64,000 nucleotides of DNA from Pseudodonghicola xiamenensis DSM 18339 (GCF_000429365.1 NZ_AUBS01000010.1:49491-113490); one strand, 5' to 3'; positions 8,985 through 18,030 are shown, counted from the stretch's first letter. The notes: a model not told the origin generated them from the sequence alone. Program-made: numbers and translations.

Positions 8985-10169
8985 ATGTCAGATAAAGCCT
9001 ATGTCGTCGGCGTCGGGATGGTCCCGTTCCAGAAGCCGGGGAAATCCGAGAGCTACGATGTGATGGCAACCGCGGCGACCCGGTCCGCTCTGGCCGACGC
9101 GGGTCTGGACTACGACAAAATCCAACAGGCCTATGTGGGCTATGTCTATGGCGACAGCACTTGCGGCCAGCGCGCCCTGTACCATGTTGGAATGACCGGC
9201 ATCCCGGTTCTGAATGTGAACAACAACTGCTCGACGGGGTCGTCCGCCCTGTTCCTGGCGCGTCAGGCCGTGGAAAGCGGCGCGGTGGAATGTGCTCTGG
9301 CGCTTGGGTTCGAGCAGATGCAGCCCGGCGCAATCGGTGCAATGTTCCATGACCGGGTCAGCCCGTTTGCAGCTTTCGACGCAGAAACCGACGAACTGGT
9401 TGGCAGTGCCGAGATCCCACTGGCACTGCGGTACTTCGGCGGTGCGGGCAAGGCGCATATGGACGAGTTCGGCACCCCCCTGGAAACCTTCGCAAAAATC
9501 CGCGCCAAGGCCAGCCGACATGCGGCCAAAAATCCGGTTGCCCTGTTCCGGCAGGAGGTGACGGCGGAAGACGTCATGGCCGCCCAGGTCGTCTGGCCCG
9601 GCGTCATGACCAAGCTCATGGCCTGTCCGCCAACCTGTGGCGCGGCCGCCGCGATCATTTGTTCCAAGGAATTCGCCGACAAGCACGGACTGGACAGTTC
9701 GGTTCGGATCTCGGCGCAGGCCATGACGACGGACGGCCCGGAAACTTTCGAAGCCCATGACATGCGCGAAGTGGTCGGCTTTTCGATGGCCAAGCGCGCC
9801 GCCGATCAGGTCTACGAGGCGGCGGGCATCGGGCCTGAGGACGTGGATGTGGTCGAACTGCACGACTGTTTCGCCCACAACGAGCTGATCACCTATGAAG
9901 CGCTTGGTCTTTGCGGTCGCGGCGAAGCGGCGAAATTCGTTGATGATGGCGACAACACCTACGGCGGAAAATACGTGACCAACCCGTCGGGCGGCCTTTT
10001 GTCCAAAGGCCATCCGCTTGGGGCGACCGGCCTAGCGCAATGTACCGAGCTCGTTCAGCAGCTTCGCGGCCAGGCAGATGCGCGCCAGGTTGATGGCGCA
10101 CGTCTGGCGCTTCAGCACAATCTGGGCCTCGGCGGGGCCTGCGTCACCACGCTTTATGAAAAAGCCTGA
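8985..10169 (+). CDS. SCP2-type thiolase / lipid-transfer thiolase-like protein
   Basis: A 394-residue thiolase-fold protein of the SCP-x group. The nucleophile is in NVNNNCSTGSSALFLA, around Cys88. VVELHDCFAHNELITYEALG and NPSGGLLSKGHPLGATGLAQ carry the remaining active-site segments, and the final GLGGACVTTLYEK is the usual C-terminus. Such enzymes cleave or condense branched 3-oxoacyl-CoA. It is preceded by GAGAGAGAG and followed 24 bases later by an SDR gene, so the pair is probably one operon controlled by the operators just upstream. Confidence 0.88.
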   Translation: MSDKAYVVGVGMVPFQKPGKSESYDVMATAATRSALADAGLDYDKIQQAYVGYVYGDSTCGQRALYHVGMTGIPVLNVNNNCSTGSSALFLARQAVESGAVECALALGFEQMQPGAIGAMFHDRVSPFAAFDAETDELVGSAEIPLALRYFGGAGKAHMDEFGTPLETFAKIRAKASRHAAKNPVALFRQEVTAEDVMAAQVVWPGVMTKLMACPPTCGAAAAIICSKEFADKHGLDSSVRISAQAMTTDGPETFEAHDMREVVGFSMAKRAADQVYEAAGIGPEDVDVVELHDCFAHNELITYEALGLCGRGEAAKFVDDGDNTYGGKYVTNPSGGLLSKGHPLGATGLAQCTELVQQLRGQADARQVDGARLALQHNLGLGGACVTTLYEKA

Positions 10170-10193
10170 TAGCGCCTTTCGGGAGGAATCAAT

Positions 10194-11024
10194 ATGACTG
10201 GAAAACTCGACGGGCGCGTGGCGCTGGTCTCGGGCTCGGGCCGGGGCATTGGCCACGAAATCGCTCTCAAACTGGCCTCGGAAGGGGCCCGGCTGGTGAT
10301 CAACGATCTGGATGCCGATCCGGCCAATGAAACCGCCGAGGCGGTGCGCGCAACGGGAGCCGAGGCCGTGGTCTGTGTCGGCAGCGTCACCGAGGACGGT
10401 TTTGCCGAACGGTTCATCAAGGCCGGCATGGACAGCTTTGGCGGGCTGGACATCATCGTGAACAATGCGGGCTATACTTGGGACAGCGTCGTTCAGAAAA
10501 TGACCGACGAACAATGGCAGGCGATCATCGACGTTCACCTGACGGCCCCCTTCAGGATCCTGCGCGCCGCGCAGCCGGTGATCAGCGCCAAGGCCAAGGA
10601 AGAGGCCGCCGCCGGACAGGAAGTGTTCCGCAAGGTGGTCAACATCTCGTCCATCGCAGGGACCGGCGGCAATGCTGGCCAGATCAACTATTCCGCCGCC
10701 AAGGCCGGCATTCTGGGTGTCACCCGGACGATGGCCAAGGAATGGGGCCGCTACAAGGTCAACGTCAATGCCGTGGCTTTCGGCCCGATCCGCACCCGCC
10801 TGACCGAGGGCAGCGCCGACGGAGACAGCACGATCCAGGTCGAGGAAAAAGAGATCAAGGTCGGCGTGAATCCCGACCTTCTAACCCAGATGGAGCGCAT
10901 GATCCCGCTAGGCCGGGTCGGCACGCCGGAAGAGGCAGCCGGTGCCGTCTATCTGTTCTGTGCACCCGAATCGAACTTCATTTCCGGGCAGCACATCATC
11001 TGCGGCGGCGGTTTCGTGATCTAA
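10194..11024 (+). CDS. SDR family NAD(P)-dependent oxidoreductase
   Basis: A 276-residue classical short-chain dehydrogenase/reductase. The cofactor-binding glycines are in SGSGRGIG (residues ~13-20). NNAG lies near residue 90. The catalytic Ser and Tyr-x-x-x-Lys are in VVNISSIAG and INYSAAKAG, and the C-terminus reads FISGQHIICGGGFVI. It probably oxidises a 3-hydroxyacyl-CoA or terpenoid alcohol for the adjoining thiolase; Atu clusters also contain SDRs (AtuB, AtuG). The start has GGGAGGAATCAAT before the ATG. A 9-bp perfect hairpin follows the stop. Confidence 0.9.
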   Translation: MTGKLDGRVALVSGSGRGIGHEIALKLASEGARLVINDLDADPANETAEAVRATGAEAVVCVGSVTEDGFAERFIKAGMDSFGGLDIIVNNAGYTWDSVVQKMTDEQWQAIIDVHLTAPFRILRAAQPVISAKAKEEAAAGQEVFRKVVNISSIAGTGGNAGQINYSAAKAGILGVTRTMAKEWGRYKVNVNAVAFGPIRTRLTEGSADGDSTIQVEEKEIKVGVNPDLLTQMERMIPLGRVGTPEEAAGAVYLFCAPESNFISGQHIICGGGFVI

Positions 11025-11029
11025 AGCAT

Positions 11030-11060
11030 TTGCCCGGAGCCGATAACGGGGTCCGGGCAA
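11030..11060 (+). terminator. Hairpin after thiolase-SDR operon
   Basis: TTGCCCGGA and TCCGGGCAA form a perfect 9-bp stem with a 13-base loop, 5 bases after the SDR stop. There is no T tract, so a terminator role is likely but not certain. Confidence 0.5.
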
Positions 11061-11163
11061 GCACATTGTTGTCTGGGCGGCCTCTTGGCGGTCGCCCATG
11101 CGGAATTTCCCGCAAACTCCAATCGGGCACGATTAAGACGATTGACTCACTTGCGCTATTGAC

Positions 11164-11177
11164 CTAACAGTCGTTAG
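11164..11177. promoter_or_regulatory. TetR-type operator, site 4 (autoregulatory)
   Basis: CTAAC-AGTC-GTTAG has perfect 5-bp arms and a 4-base spacer. It lies 27 bases upstream of the tetR start and is the cleanest copy of the motif seen at 1671, 8835 and 8917. Autorepression is the normal arrangement for TetR regulators. Confidence 0.65.
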
Positions 11178-11204
11178 TTAGGCGCTGAGGCGAAACGAAG
11201 GTCT

Positions 11205-11834
11205 ATGGCACAAAGCACTGCAAGCAAAGTCAACGAGACATCGCGCAGCGCGGTCGGACGGGACGGGGTGCTGGACATTGCCGCGCGGCTTTTCCGCGAA
11301 CAAGGCTACGGGTCCGTTTCGCTCCGAAAAATTGCCGAGGCCGCCGGGATCAAGGCGGGTAGCATATACTATCATTTCGGTTCCAAGGACGAGATCGTCG
11401 CGGCCGTTCTTGATGCAGGGATTCGGGTCGTTCACGCGAGTATGAGAGACGCCATCACCGACCTGCCAGCCGATACCGATGGCGAAACGATCCTGCGCTC
11501 TGCGATCCGGGCGCATTTGCGCGCGCTTCTTGATGTGAGCGATTATACATCGGCGAATGTGCGTATTTTCGGGCAGGTGCCGCAATCCGTCCGGGATGCC
11601 AACTTGCCCACGCGCAGGGCCTATGAGGCAGAGTGGGACAGTCTTCTGTCCCAGCTTAAGAAAGATGGCACGCTGAAGCAAGACGTCGATATCCGTCGCC
11701 TGCGCCTGATGCTGATCGGTACATTGAACGCCACGCTCGATTGGTTCGACCCGGACCGCGGTAGCGCCGATGCGTTGTCACGCACCTATGCCGATGTGTT
11801 CCTCAACGGGATACTCCAAAGACAGGATACCTAA
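11205..11834 (+). CDS. TetR/AcrR family transcriptional repressor
   Basis: A 209-residue regulator. The N-terminal TetR DNA-binding domain covers about residues 20-66 (AARLFREQGYGSVSLRKIAE, then AAGIKAGSIYYHFGSKDEIV). The remainder is a helical ligand/dimer domain. It lies 5 bases before the second carboxylase set and has a perfect operator-like palindrome just upstream. Three variants of that palindrome lie at the other promoters of the cluster, so it is the likely repressor of all of them, with an acyl-CoA intermediate as likely inducer (inference). Functionally it corresponds to AtuR or TetR-type catabolic repressors rather than MerR-type LiuR. Confidence 0.9.
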   Translation: MAQSTASKVNETSRSAVGRDGVLDIAARLFREQGYGSVSLRKIAEAAGIKAGSIYYHFGSKDEIVAAVLDAGIRVVHASMRDAITDLPADTDGETILRSAIRAHLRALLDVSDYTSANVRIFGQVPQSVRDANLPTRRAYEAEWDSLLSQLKKDGTLKQDVDIRRLRLMLIGTLNATLDWFDPDRGSADALSRTYADVFLNGILQRQDT

Positions 11835-11838
11835 CTTC

Positions 11839-13437
11839 ATGGCACGTCTTGAAACAGCGGTGCTGACCGCATCAGAGACCTACACCCGCAACCACGCCGC
11901 ACAAAGCGAGCGCGTCGAAATGCTGCGCGCGCGGATCGCCGAAGCAACGGCTGGCGGCCGCCCCGACATGGTCGCGCGGCATCGCAAGCGCAGCAAGCTG
12001 TTGGTTCGCGAACGGATCGACCTGCTGGTGGATACGGGCACTGCGTTTCTTGAGCTGTCGTCGCTTGCCGCCTACGGTCAATACGGGGGCGAGGTGCCCG
12101 GTGCGGGAATCGTGACCGGTATCGGGATCGTCCACGGGCTTCCCTGCGTTGTGATCGCCAACGATGCGACAGTGAAGGGTGGGTCTTTCTATCACGAAAC
12201 CGTGCAGAAACACATCCGCGCCCAGGAAATCGCAGCCGAGAACCGGCTGCCCTGCCTCTATCTGGTGGATTGCGGCGGTGCCTATCTGCCAGAGCAGGAC
12301 CGGGTTTTCCCCGATGCCCGCCATTTCGGCAATTCCTTTTATCGTCAAACCAACATGTCCGCGAGCGGCCTGCCGCAGATCTCGGCGGTCTTTGGAGGCT
12401 GCACGGCCGGTGGGGCCTATATCCCGGCCCTGTCGGACGAAGTCATCATGGTACGCGGCAATGCACGCATCCATCTGGGCGGCCCCTCGATCGTCAAGGT
12501 GGCGATCAACGAAGAGGTTGATGGAGAAACATTGGGGGGGGCCGAGATGCATTCGCGCGTCTCCGGTGTGTCTGACCATCTGGCCGAGGACGAGTATCAT
12601 GCGCTTGCTCTGATGCGCGACATCGTATCCGAACTGGGCCTGTCGCGCCCGATGGGTCCCGATGCAACCTGCGCGCCGCCGGCGCGCAACCCAGAGGAAC
12701 TGCTTGGCGTCATCAGCGCCGATCGCAAACAGCCCTATGACATGCGCGAGGTTCTGCTGCGCATGATCGACGCCGGCGAATTCCGCGAATTCAAGCCCGG
12801 ATGGGGTGAGACGCTGGTCTGCGGCACCGCGCGGATTCACGGCTATCGAGTGGGCATTCTCGCAAATAATGGGGCGCTTGTGTCCAACAGTTCGCTCAAG
12901 GGCGCGCAATTCGTGTCGATGTGCGATCAACGCAACATACCGCTTTTGTTCCTCCACAACATCTCGGGCTTCATGGTCGGCACCGAAGCCGAGCGCGGCG
13001 GCATTGCCAAAGACAGTGCCAAGCTGGTCTATGCCATGTCGGTTGCCAAGGTGCCGCGCCTGTCGGTCCTCTTGGGCGGCTCATACGGGGCAGGCAACTA
13101 CGGCATGTGCGGACGTGGTTTCGCCCCGAATTTTCTCTTTGCCTGGCCCACGGCGGAACTGGCCACCATGTCTGCCGACATCGCCACAAATGTGATGCTG
13201 GAACTGCGCCGCCAGAAAGGGGGCGACCCGGGCAAGATGGAGGCCGACATGAAGCTGATCGAGGAGCAGGTTCGGGCCCAGTATGCTGAACAGTCCGATC
13301 CCTATTATGCCACCTCGCGGCTTTGGGATGACGGGCTGATCGAACCCGCGCAAACCCGCGATATCCTTGGCCTGTGCCTGGCCATCGTGACATCGGTGCC
13401 CGAAGCCGGTCGCCATACGCCTGTATTCAGAATGTGA
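11839..13437 (+). CDS. Methylcrotonyl-CoA carboxylase-like beta subunit
   Basis: A 532-residue carboxyltransferase, paralogous to the one at 6357-7964. N half: GAGIVTGIGIVHGLPCVVIA and FGGCTAGGAYIPALSDEVIM. C half: NISGFMVGTEAERGGIAKDS and GGSYGAGNYGMCGRGF. It resembles MCC beta (LiuB), which carboxylates 3-methylcrotonyl-CoA in leucine and terpene breakdown. ATG 11839 is chosen, 4 bases after the tetR stop; the upstream in-frame extension lies inside tetR. The next genes are a hydratase and a fused biotin alpha subunit, the liuB-liuC-liuD order. Confidence 0.9.
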   Translation: MARLETAVLTASETYTRNHAAQSERVEMLRARIAEATAGGRPDMVARHRKRSKLLVRERIDLLVDTGTAFLELSSLAAYGQYGGEVPGAGIVTGIGIVHGLPCVVIANDATVKGGSFYHETVQKHIRAQEIAAENRLPCLYLVDCGGAYLPEQDRVFPDARHFGNSFYRQTNMSASGLPQISAVFGGCTAGGAYIPALSDEVIMVRGNARIHLGGPSIVKVAINEEVDGETLGGAEMHSRVSGVSDHLAEDEYHALALMRDIVSELGLSRPMGPDATCAPPARNPEELLGVISADRKQPYDMREVLLRMIDAGEFREFKPGWGETLVCGTARIHGYRVGILANNGALVSNSSLKGAQFVSMCDQRNIPLLFLHNISGFMVGTEAERGGIAKDSAKLVYAMSVAKVPRLSVLLGGSYGAGNYGMCGRGFAPNFLFAWPTAELATMSADIATNVMLELRRQKGGDPGKMEADMKLIEEQVRAQYAEQSDPYYATSRLWDDGLIEPAQTRDILGLCLAIVTSVPEAGRHTPVFRM

Positions 13438-13446
13438 GGCTTCAAG

Positions 13447-14241
13447 TTGACCAATACCTACAACACGATCCTTGTCGAAACTGATGCGCGCGGCGTCGCC
13501 ACGCTGACGCTCAACCGCCCCGACAAACACAACGCGCTGAATGGCGAATTGATCGCAGAGCTATACGATGCCGCAGAAAAGCTGGCTGCAGATGACGATG
13601 TGCGTATTGTGGTCCTGACCGGCGCGGGCAAGAGCTTCTGCGCGGGCGGCGATTTCAACTGGTTCGCCTCTAACGTCAAGAAAACCCGTAGTGAAAGGGT
13701 CGCACAAAGCGCCACGCTGGCGCTGCTGTTGCGCCGTCTTGACACGCTGCCTAAGCCCTTGATCGGGCGGATCAACGGCCCGGCCTACGGTGGCGGTGTC
13801 GGCATGATCTCCGTCTGCGACTACACCATCGGCGCCGAAGACGCGCGCTTCGGTCTGACCGAGGTCAAACTGGGCCTTCTGCCCGCGAATATATCGCCTT
13901 ATGTGGTGGCCCGCATCGGCAAGGTGCATTCGCGTGAAACCATGCTGTCGGGGGCGTTGTTCGACACGGTCCGTGCCGAGCGGATCGGTCTGTTGACCGA
14001 AGTTGTCGCGCCGGCCGACCTGGACGCCACGGTGAACCGGTTGGTGCATGATCACCTTCAGGCCGCGCCGGGTGCCGTGGCCGATACCAAGGCGCTGATC
14101 GCCTATGTCGCGTCCCACGATCTGGAGACCAACATGATCTACACCGCCGACCGGCTGGCCGATGCGTGGGAGACGGAGGAAGGTATCGAAGGCATCAACA
14201 GCTTCATCAACAAGGGCGTTCCGTCATGGCGGGTGAAATGA
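13447..14241 (+). CDS. Enoyl-CoA hydratase, methylglutaconyl-CoA hydratase-like
   Basis: A 264-residue crotonase. Oxyanion-hole segments: SFCAGGDFNWFASNV and RINGPAYGGGVGMISVCDY. FGLTEVKLGLLPANIS has the catalytic-Glu loop. Its place between the beta and alpha carboxylase genes is that of liuC, which hydrates 3-methylglutaconyl-CoA. The start is a TTG at 13447, seven bases after GAGG; no ATG lies near. The stop overlaps the next ATG (ATGA at 14238-14241). The assignment rests on family plus context. Confidence 0.87.
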   Translation: MTNTYNTILVETDARGVATLTLNRPDKHNALNGELIAELYDAAEKLAADDDVRIVVLTGAGKSFCAGGDFNWFASNVKKTRSERVAQSATLALLLRRLDTLPKPLIGRINGPAYGGGVGMISVCDYTIGAEDARFGLTEVKLGLLPANISPYVVARIGKVHSRETMLSGALFDTVRAERIGLLTEVVAPADLDATVNRLVHDHLQAAPGAVADTKALIAYVASHDLETNMIYTADRLADAWETEEGIEGINSFINKGVPSWRVK

Positions 14242-16241
14242 GCTTCACCCGCGTTTTGATCGCCAACCGGGGCGAGATTGCCCGGCGCATCCAGCGCGGG
14301 TGCCGCAAACTGGGGCTGGAAAACGTAGCGGTGTTTTCGGACGCGGACCGCGACGCGCCCTTCGTGGCCGAGGCCGATCATGCCGTCTGCATCGGTGGGG
14401 CCGCCCCGTCGGACAGTTATTTGAACGTCGAGGCCATCCTTGAGGCCGCGCGGGCGACGGGCGCGGGTGCGGTGCACCCGGGCTATGGTTTTCTGTCTGA
14501 GAATGCCGGTTTCGCGGCGGCGGTCGAGGCGGCGGGCCTTGTGTTCATCGGGCCGGAACCCGACGCTATCGCGCGGATGGGCTCCAAGATCGAGGCCAAG
14601 GCTGCCGCCGAAGCCGCAGGCGTGCCCGTCCTGCCCGGCTATCGCGGCGAGGATCAGTCCGACGCGCGCCTGCTGCAAGAGGCCGAGGCGCTTGGCACCC
14701 CCTTTCTGGTCAAGGCCAGCGCCGGCGGCGGCGGACGCGGGATGCGGCTTGTCTCCGATCTGGGCGACGCACCCGAAGCGATTGCATCTGCCCGGGCCGA
14801 AGCGCAGAGCGCCTTCGGCGATCCGGCGGTGTTCCTCGAACGCTATGCGCCCCGTGCCCGCCACGTCGAAGTGCAGGTTCTGGGCGACACTCACGGCACC
14901 GTGCTGCATCTGGGCGACCGCGATTGTTCGCTGCAACGCAACCACCAAAAGCTGATCGAAGAAGCCCCCGCCGCCGATCTTCCCGAGGCTGTGCGCGACC
15001 GCATGCGTGCTGCAGCGGTGCGGTTGGCGCTGGCGATCGGCTATCGCTCCGCCGGGACGGTGGAATACCTCTATGACCCCGGGCGCGGTGAATACTACTT
15101 TCTGGAAATGAACACCCGCTTGCAGGTCGAACACCCCGTGACTGAGGCAATCACCGGCATCGACCTTGTTGAATGGCAGTTGCGCATCGCGCGGGGCGAG
15201 CCGCTGACACTGGCGCAATCGGATGTGAAATTCGACGGGCACGCGATTGAAATCCGCATCGCCGCCGAAAACCCGGCCGAGAATTTCCGCCCCGAAACGG
15301 GCGAGATCAGCCTTTGGGCTCCGCCCGCCGGCGTGCGGCTCGATACCGGGGTCGAGGCAGGCTCGGTCGTCAGCCACCATTACGATTCGATGATTGCCAA
15401 GCTGATCGTCCACGCGCCGGACCGGGCCGGTGCGATCCGTCAGGCGGTCGTCGCAATGGATGCCTTTGCCGTCGGTGGCGTCGGTCTGAACCTGGCCTAT
15501 CAGCGCGCGTTGCTGACACACCCGGATTTTGAGGCGTTCCGTCACCATACCTCGGGCCTGCCCGAGATGTTTCCAGGCGGCTGGACTGAACCGTCCGCTG
15601 ATCCCCGGGACATGGCCTTTGCCGCGATGGCGCTGCATCTGCGTCTCGTGCCGGCGGGCGCGTCGCCCTGGGAAAGCCTGGGGTCATGGCGACTCACAGC
15701 CCCTGCGAGACAGTCCGGCGCGGCCTTCTATTGGGACACAACCAAAGACGAACCGATCCGCATGAACGGCTCCGGGTCGGGGTTGACTGCCATTCAGCCG
15801 GACGGCCAGACCATCACGGTCGAGAGTGCCGCTTTAACAGGATGCCGACTGAGCGGACGCATCGATGGGGTTCCGTTTTCGCGCATCGCTTACGTCGTGC
15901 GCGCGCCGAGTCACTGGCGAGTGCACCTGCAAACCCCTGCTGGAATGACCGCGACAGACCTGCGTACGCTGGAAGACCAGCATCTGCAACGTGCCACCGG
16001 CGGGTCTGGCGTCGCTGACCTGTTGTCCGCACCCATGCCCGGCGCCGTGGCCGAGGTGCGCGTCGCACTCGGCGACCGCGTCAAAGCCGGTGACACCCTG
16101 GTGGTGCTTGAGGCCATGAAGCTGTTGCAAAGCCTGCCCGCGCCGGTCGCGGGCGTGGTGACTGAAATCTATTGTGCACCCGGCGATACGGTCGCCGGGC
16201 ACGCCCCACTTATCAAACTCGATCCAGAGGAAAACACATGA
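14238..16241 (+). CDS. Methylcrotonyl-CoA carboxylase-like alpha subunit (BC-BCCP fusion)
   Basis: A 667-residue biotin-carrying subunit. The BC N-domain begins VLIANRGEIARRIQRGC. The ATP-grasp loop is VKASAGGGGRGMR and the active-site strand EMNTRLQVEHPVTE. A BT linker follows, then a C-terminal biotinyl domain with biotinyl-Lys near residue 628 in VVLEAMKLLQ. ATG 14238 overlaps the previous stop (ATGA); an alternative ATG at 14226 would add four residues. This fused form contrasts with the split alpha at 4382-6354. It overlaps the downstream dehydrogenase by ATGA, so translation of the operon is chained. Confidence 0.92.
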   Translation: MSFTRVLIANRGEIARRIQRGCRKLGLENVAVFSDADRDAPFVAEADHAVCIGGAAPSDSYLNVEAILEAARATGAGAVHPGYGFLSENAGFAAAVEAAGLVFIGPEPDAIARMGSKIEAKAAAEAAGVPVLPGYRGEDQSDARLLQEAEALGTPFLVKASAGGGGRGMRLVSDLGDAPEAIASARAEAQSAFGDPAVFLERYAPRARHVEVQVLGDTHGTVLHLGDRDCSLQRNHQKLIEEAPAADLPEAVRDRMRAAAVRLALAIGYRSAGTVEYLYDPGRGEYYFLEMNTRLQVEHPVTEAITGIDLVEWQLRIARGEPLTLAQSDVKFDGHAIEIRIAAENPAENFRPETGEISLWAPPAGVRLDTGVEAGSVVSHHYDSMIAKLIVHAPDRAGAIRQAVVAMDAFAVGGVGLNLAYQRALLTHPDFEAFRHHTSGLPEMFPGGWTEPSADPRDMAFAAMALHLRLVPAGASPWESLGSWRLTAPARQSGAAFYWDTTKDEPIRMNGSGSGLTAIQPDGQTITVESAALTGCRLSGRIDGVPFSRIAYVVRAPSHWRVHLQTPAGMTATDLRTLEDQHLQRATGGSGVADLLSAPMPGAVAEVRVALGDRVKAGDTLVVLEAMKLLQSLPAPVAGVVTEIYCAPGDTVAGHAPLIKLDPEENT

Positions 16242-17404
16242 CCAGACAAGACAGCATTACTCAGGTCACCGGCCCGTTCAACGAAGACCTCGAGTTGATC
16301 CGCAACCAGTTGCGCCGGTTCATTGAAGCCGAGGTGATCGCCAAGGCCGAGCCTTGGGAGGAGGAGGGCAAGGTACCCCGCGACGTGCTGCGCCGGATGG
16401 GTGATCTCGGCGTGCTGGGGATGCGCTATGACGAACAGTATGGCGGCGCGGGGCTGGACGTGATGTCCAGCGTGGTTTTGGCCGAAGAGGTCGGGCGATC
16501 CACTTTCGGCGGGTTCTCGGCCACGGTTCTGGTCCACACCGACATGGCCTCGCCGCATCTGGAAAACGCCGGCACGCCCGAACAGAAGGCGCGCTGGATG
16601 CCGTCGATCGTCTCGGGCGAAATGATCACCGCCGTTGCTGTGACTGAACCGGGCGCGGGCTCGGACGTGGCCGGCATGCGCACCCGCGCGGTGCGGGACG
16701 GGTCGGACTGGGTGCTGAACGGCACCAAGATGTTCATCACCAACGGCGTGCATGGCGATCTCTACTTTGTCGGTGCCAAGACCGATCCCGATGCCAAGGG
16801 GTCGCGCGGGATCACCATGTTCGCGGTCGAAAAGGGCACGCCGGGCTTTTCGGTGGGCCGGGCGTTGAATAAGACCGGCTGGCTGTGCTCGGACACTGCC
16901 GAACTGATCTTCGAAGAAGTCCGCATCCCGACCGAAAACGTTTTGGGCGAGGTCAACCACGGCTTCTATTCGGTAATGAAGAACTTCCAGAACGAACGCA
17001 TCGTGCTGGGTGCGATGGCCTGTGCCGAGGCGCAAACCGCGCTGGACATAACTGTGGATTACGTCAAGCAGCGCAAGGCCTTTGGCGGCGCTCTTTGGGA
17101 CAAGCAGGCCGTGCGCCAGCGACTGGCCGACTGTCAGACGCGGATCGTGGCAGGGCGTCAGCTGGTCTATCACGCCGCCGGTTTGGATGCCGCGGGCCGT
17201 GACTGCGTGAAAGAGGTCTCGATGGTCAAAGCCTATTGCGGCGAACTGGTGAACAGCGTGCTCTATGACTGCGTCCAGTTTCATGGCGGTATGGGCTATA
17301 TGCGCGAAACACCGGTGGAACGCATGTCACGCGATGCCCGTGTGCAGGCCATCGGCGGCGGGGCGAGCGAAGTCATGTTGGAAGAAGTCGCCAAGCGCAT
17401 GTGA
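16238..17404 (+). CDS. Acyl-CoA dehydrogenase
   Basis: A 388-residue flavoprotein with all ACAD domains: VTEPGAGSDVAGM, FITNGVHGDLYFV, and the C-terminal CVQFHGGMGYMRETPVERMS. As in the enzyme at 415-1629, the canonical Glu position is Gly (AIGGGASEVML); FQNERIVLG offers Glu at the alternative site. ATG 16238 follows CCAGAGGAAAAC and overlaps the carboxylase stop by ATGA; upstream in-frame codons lie inside the carboxylase gene. It closes the second carboxylase operon and may feed enoyl-CoA to it. Substrate unknown. Confidence 0.9.
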   Translation: MTRQDSITQVTGPFNEDLELIRNQLRRFIEAEVIAKAEPWEEEGKVPRDVLRRMGDLGVLGMRYDEQYGGAGLDVMSSVVLAEEVGRSTFGGFSATVLVHTDMASPHLENAGTPEQKARWMPSIVSGEMITAVAVTEPGAGSDVAGMRTRAVRDGSDWVLNGTKMFITNGVHGDLYFVGAKTDPDAKGSRGITMFAVEKGTPGFSVGRALNKTGWLCSDTAELIFEEVRIPTENVLGEVNHGFYSVMKNFQNERIVLGAMACAEAQTALDITVDYVKQRKAFGGALWDKQAVRQRLADCQTRIVAGRQLVYHAAGLDAAGRDCVKEVSMVKAYCGELVNSVLYDCVQFHGGMGYMRETPVERMSRDARVQAIGGGASEVMLEEVAKRM

Positions 17405-17452
17405 GCTTACTATCCAAAAAAGTAACAATCTACAGAAACAAGGACGAAAAAG

Positions 17453-18019
17453 ATGAATCTGGAAACCACTCAAAGCCGATCAGTCGCAAGACTGACCCGA
17501 GAGATCTCGATAATACTCGTCGGCACAATTCTTCTGACAATATCCGCCAAAATCGTGGTGCCGTTCTACCCCGTACCTATGTCTACACAGACCTTGGTTG
17601 TCTTGGGTCTGGGTCTTTTCCTGGGGCCGGTGCGTAGTAGTCTTGTTGTTGTGACATACCTTTTTGAAGGTCTGCTTGGCCTGCCGGTCTTCGCAGGCAC
17701 GCCTCCGGCTCCGGCAGGACTGGCATATATCGCGGGTCCCACAGGCGGATACCTGGTAGGCTTCGCACTTGCAGCGGCGGCTGCCGGTTGGGTTGTTCAA
17801 GCACTGCAAGGACTTTGGCCTTCATTCAGAGCATCTGTCGCGGTCTTTTCGGGCTCGATACTCATGTATTGCGCAGGGCTGTTCTGGTTGGGTGGCTTTG
17901 TCGGTTATGGCGAGGAATTGCTGAACGCCGGGCTTTACCCATTCCTGATCGGGGATCTGACGAAGGCGACAATTGCTGTAGTTCTGTATTCTGCTTACCA
18001 TAATCGCCGCGCTGTGTGA
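17453..18019 (+). CDS. bioY: BioY family biotin transporter
   Basis: A 188-residue integral membrane protein of the BioY family (S component of ECF biotin uptake). It is strongly hydrophobic with about six membrane segments. Family signatures seen are PFYPVPMSTQTLVVLGLGLF near residues 38-57 and GPTGGYLVGFALAA near 94-107. The start has AAGGACGAAAAAG before the ATG. No energising BioM/BioN genes lie nearby; solitary BioY proteins are known. Its place 48 bases after two biotin-dependent carboxylase operons suggests it secures cofactor for them. GC content looks lower than in the carboxylase genes, hinting at separate ancestry. Confidence 0.9.
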   Translation: MNLETTQSRSVARLTREISIILVGTILLTISAKIVVPFYPVPMSTQTLVVLGLGLFLGPVRSSLVVVTYLFEGLLGLPVFAGTPPAPAGLAYIAGPTGGYLVGFALAAAAAGWVVQALQGLWPSFRASVAVFSGSILMYCAGLFWLGGFVGYGEELLNAGLYPFLIGDLTKATIAVVLYSAYHNRRAV

Positions 18020-18030
18020 CTGCCAGCCCA

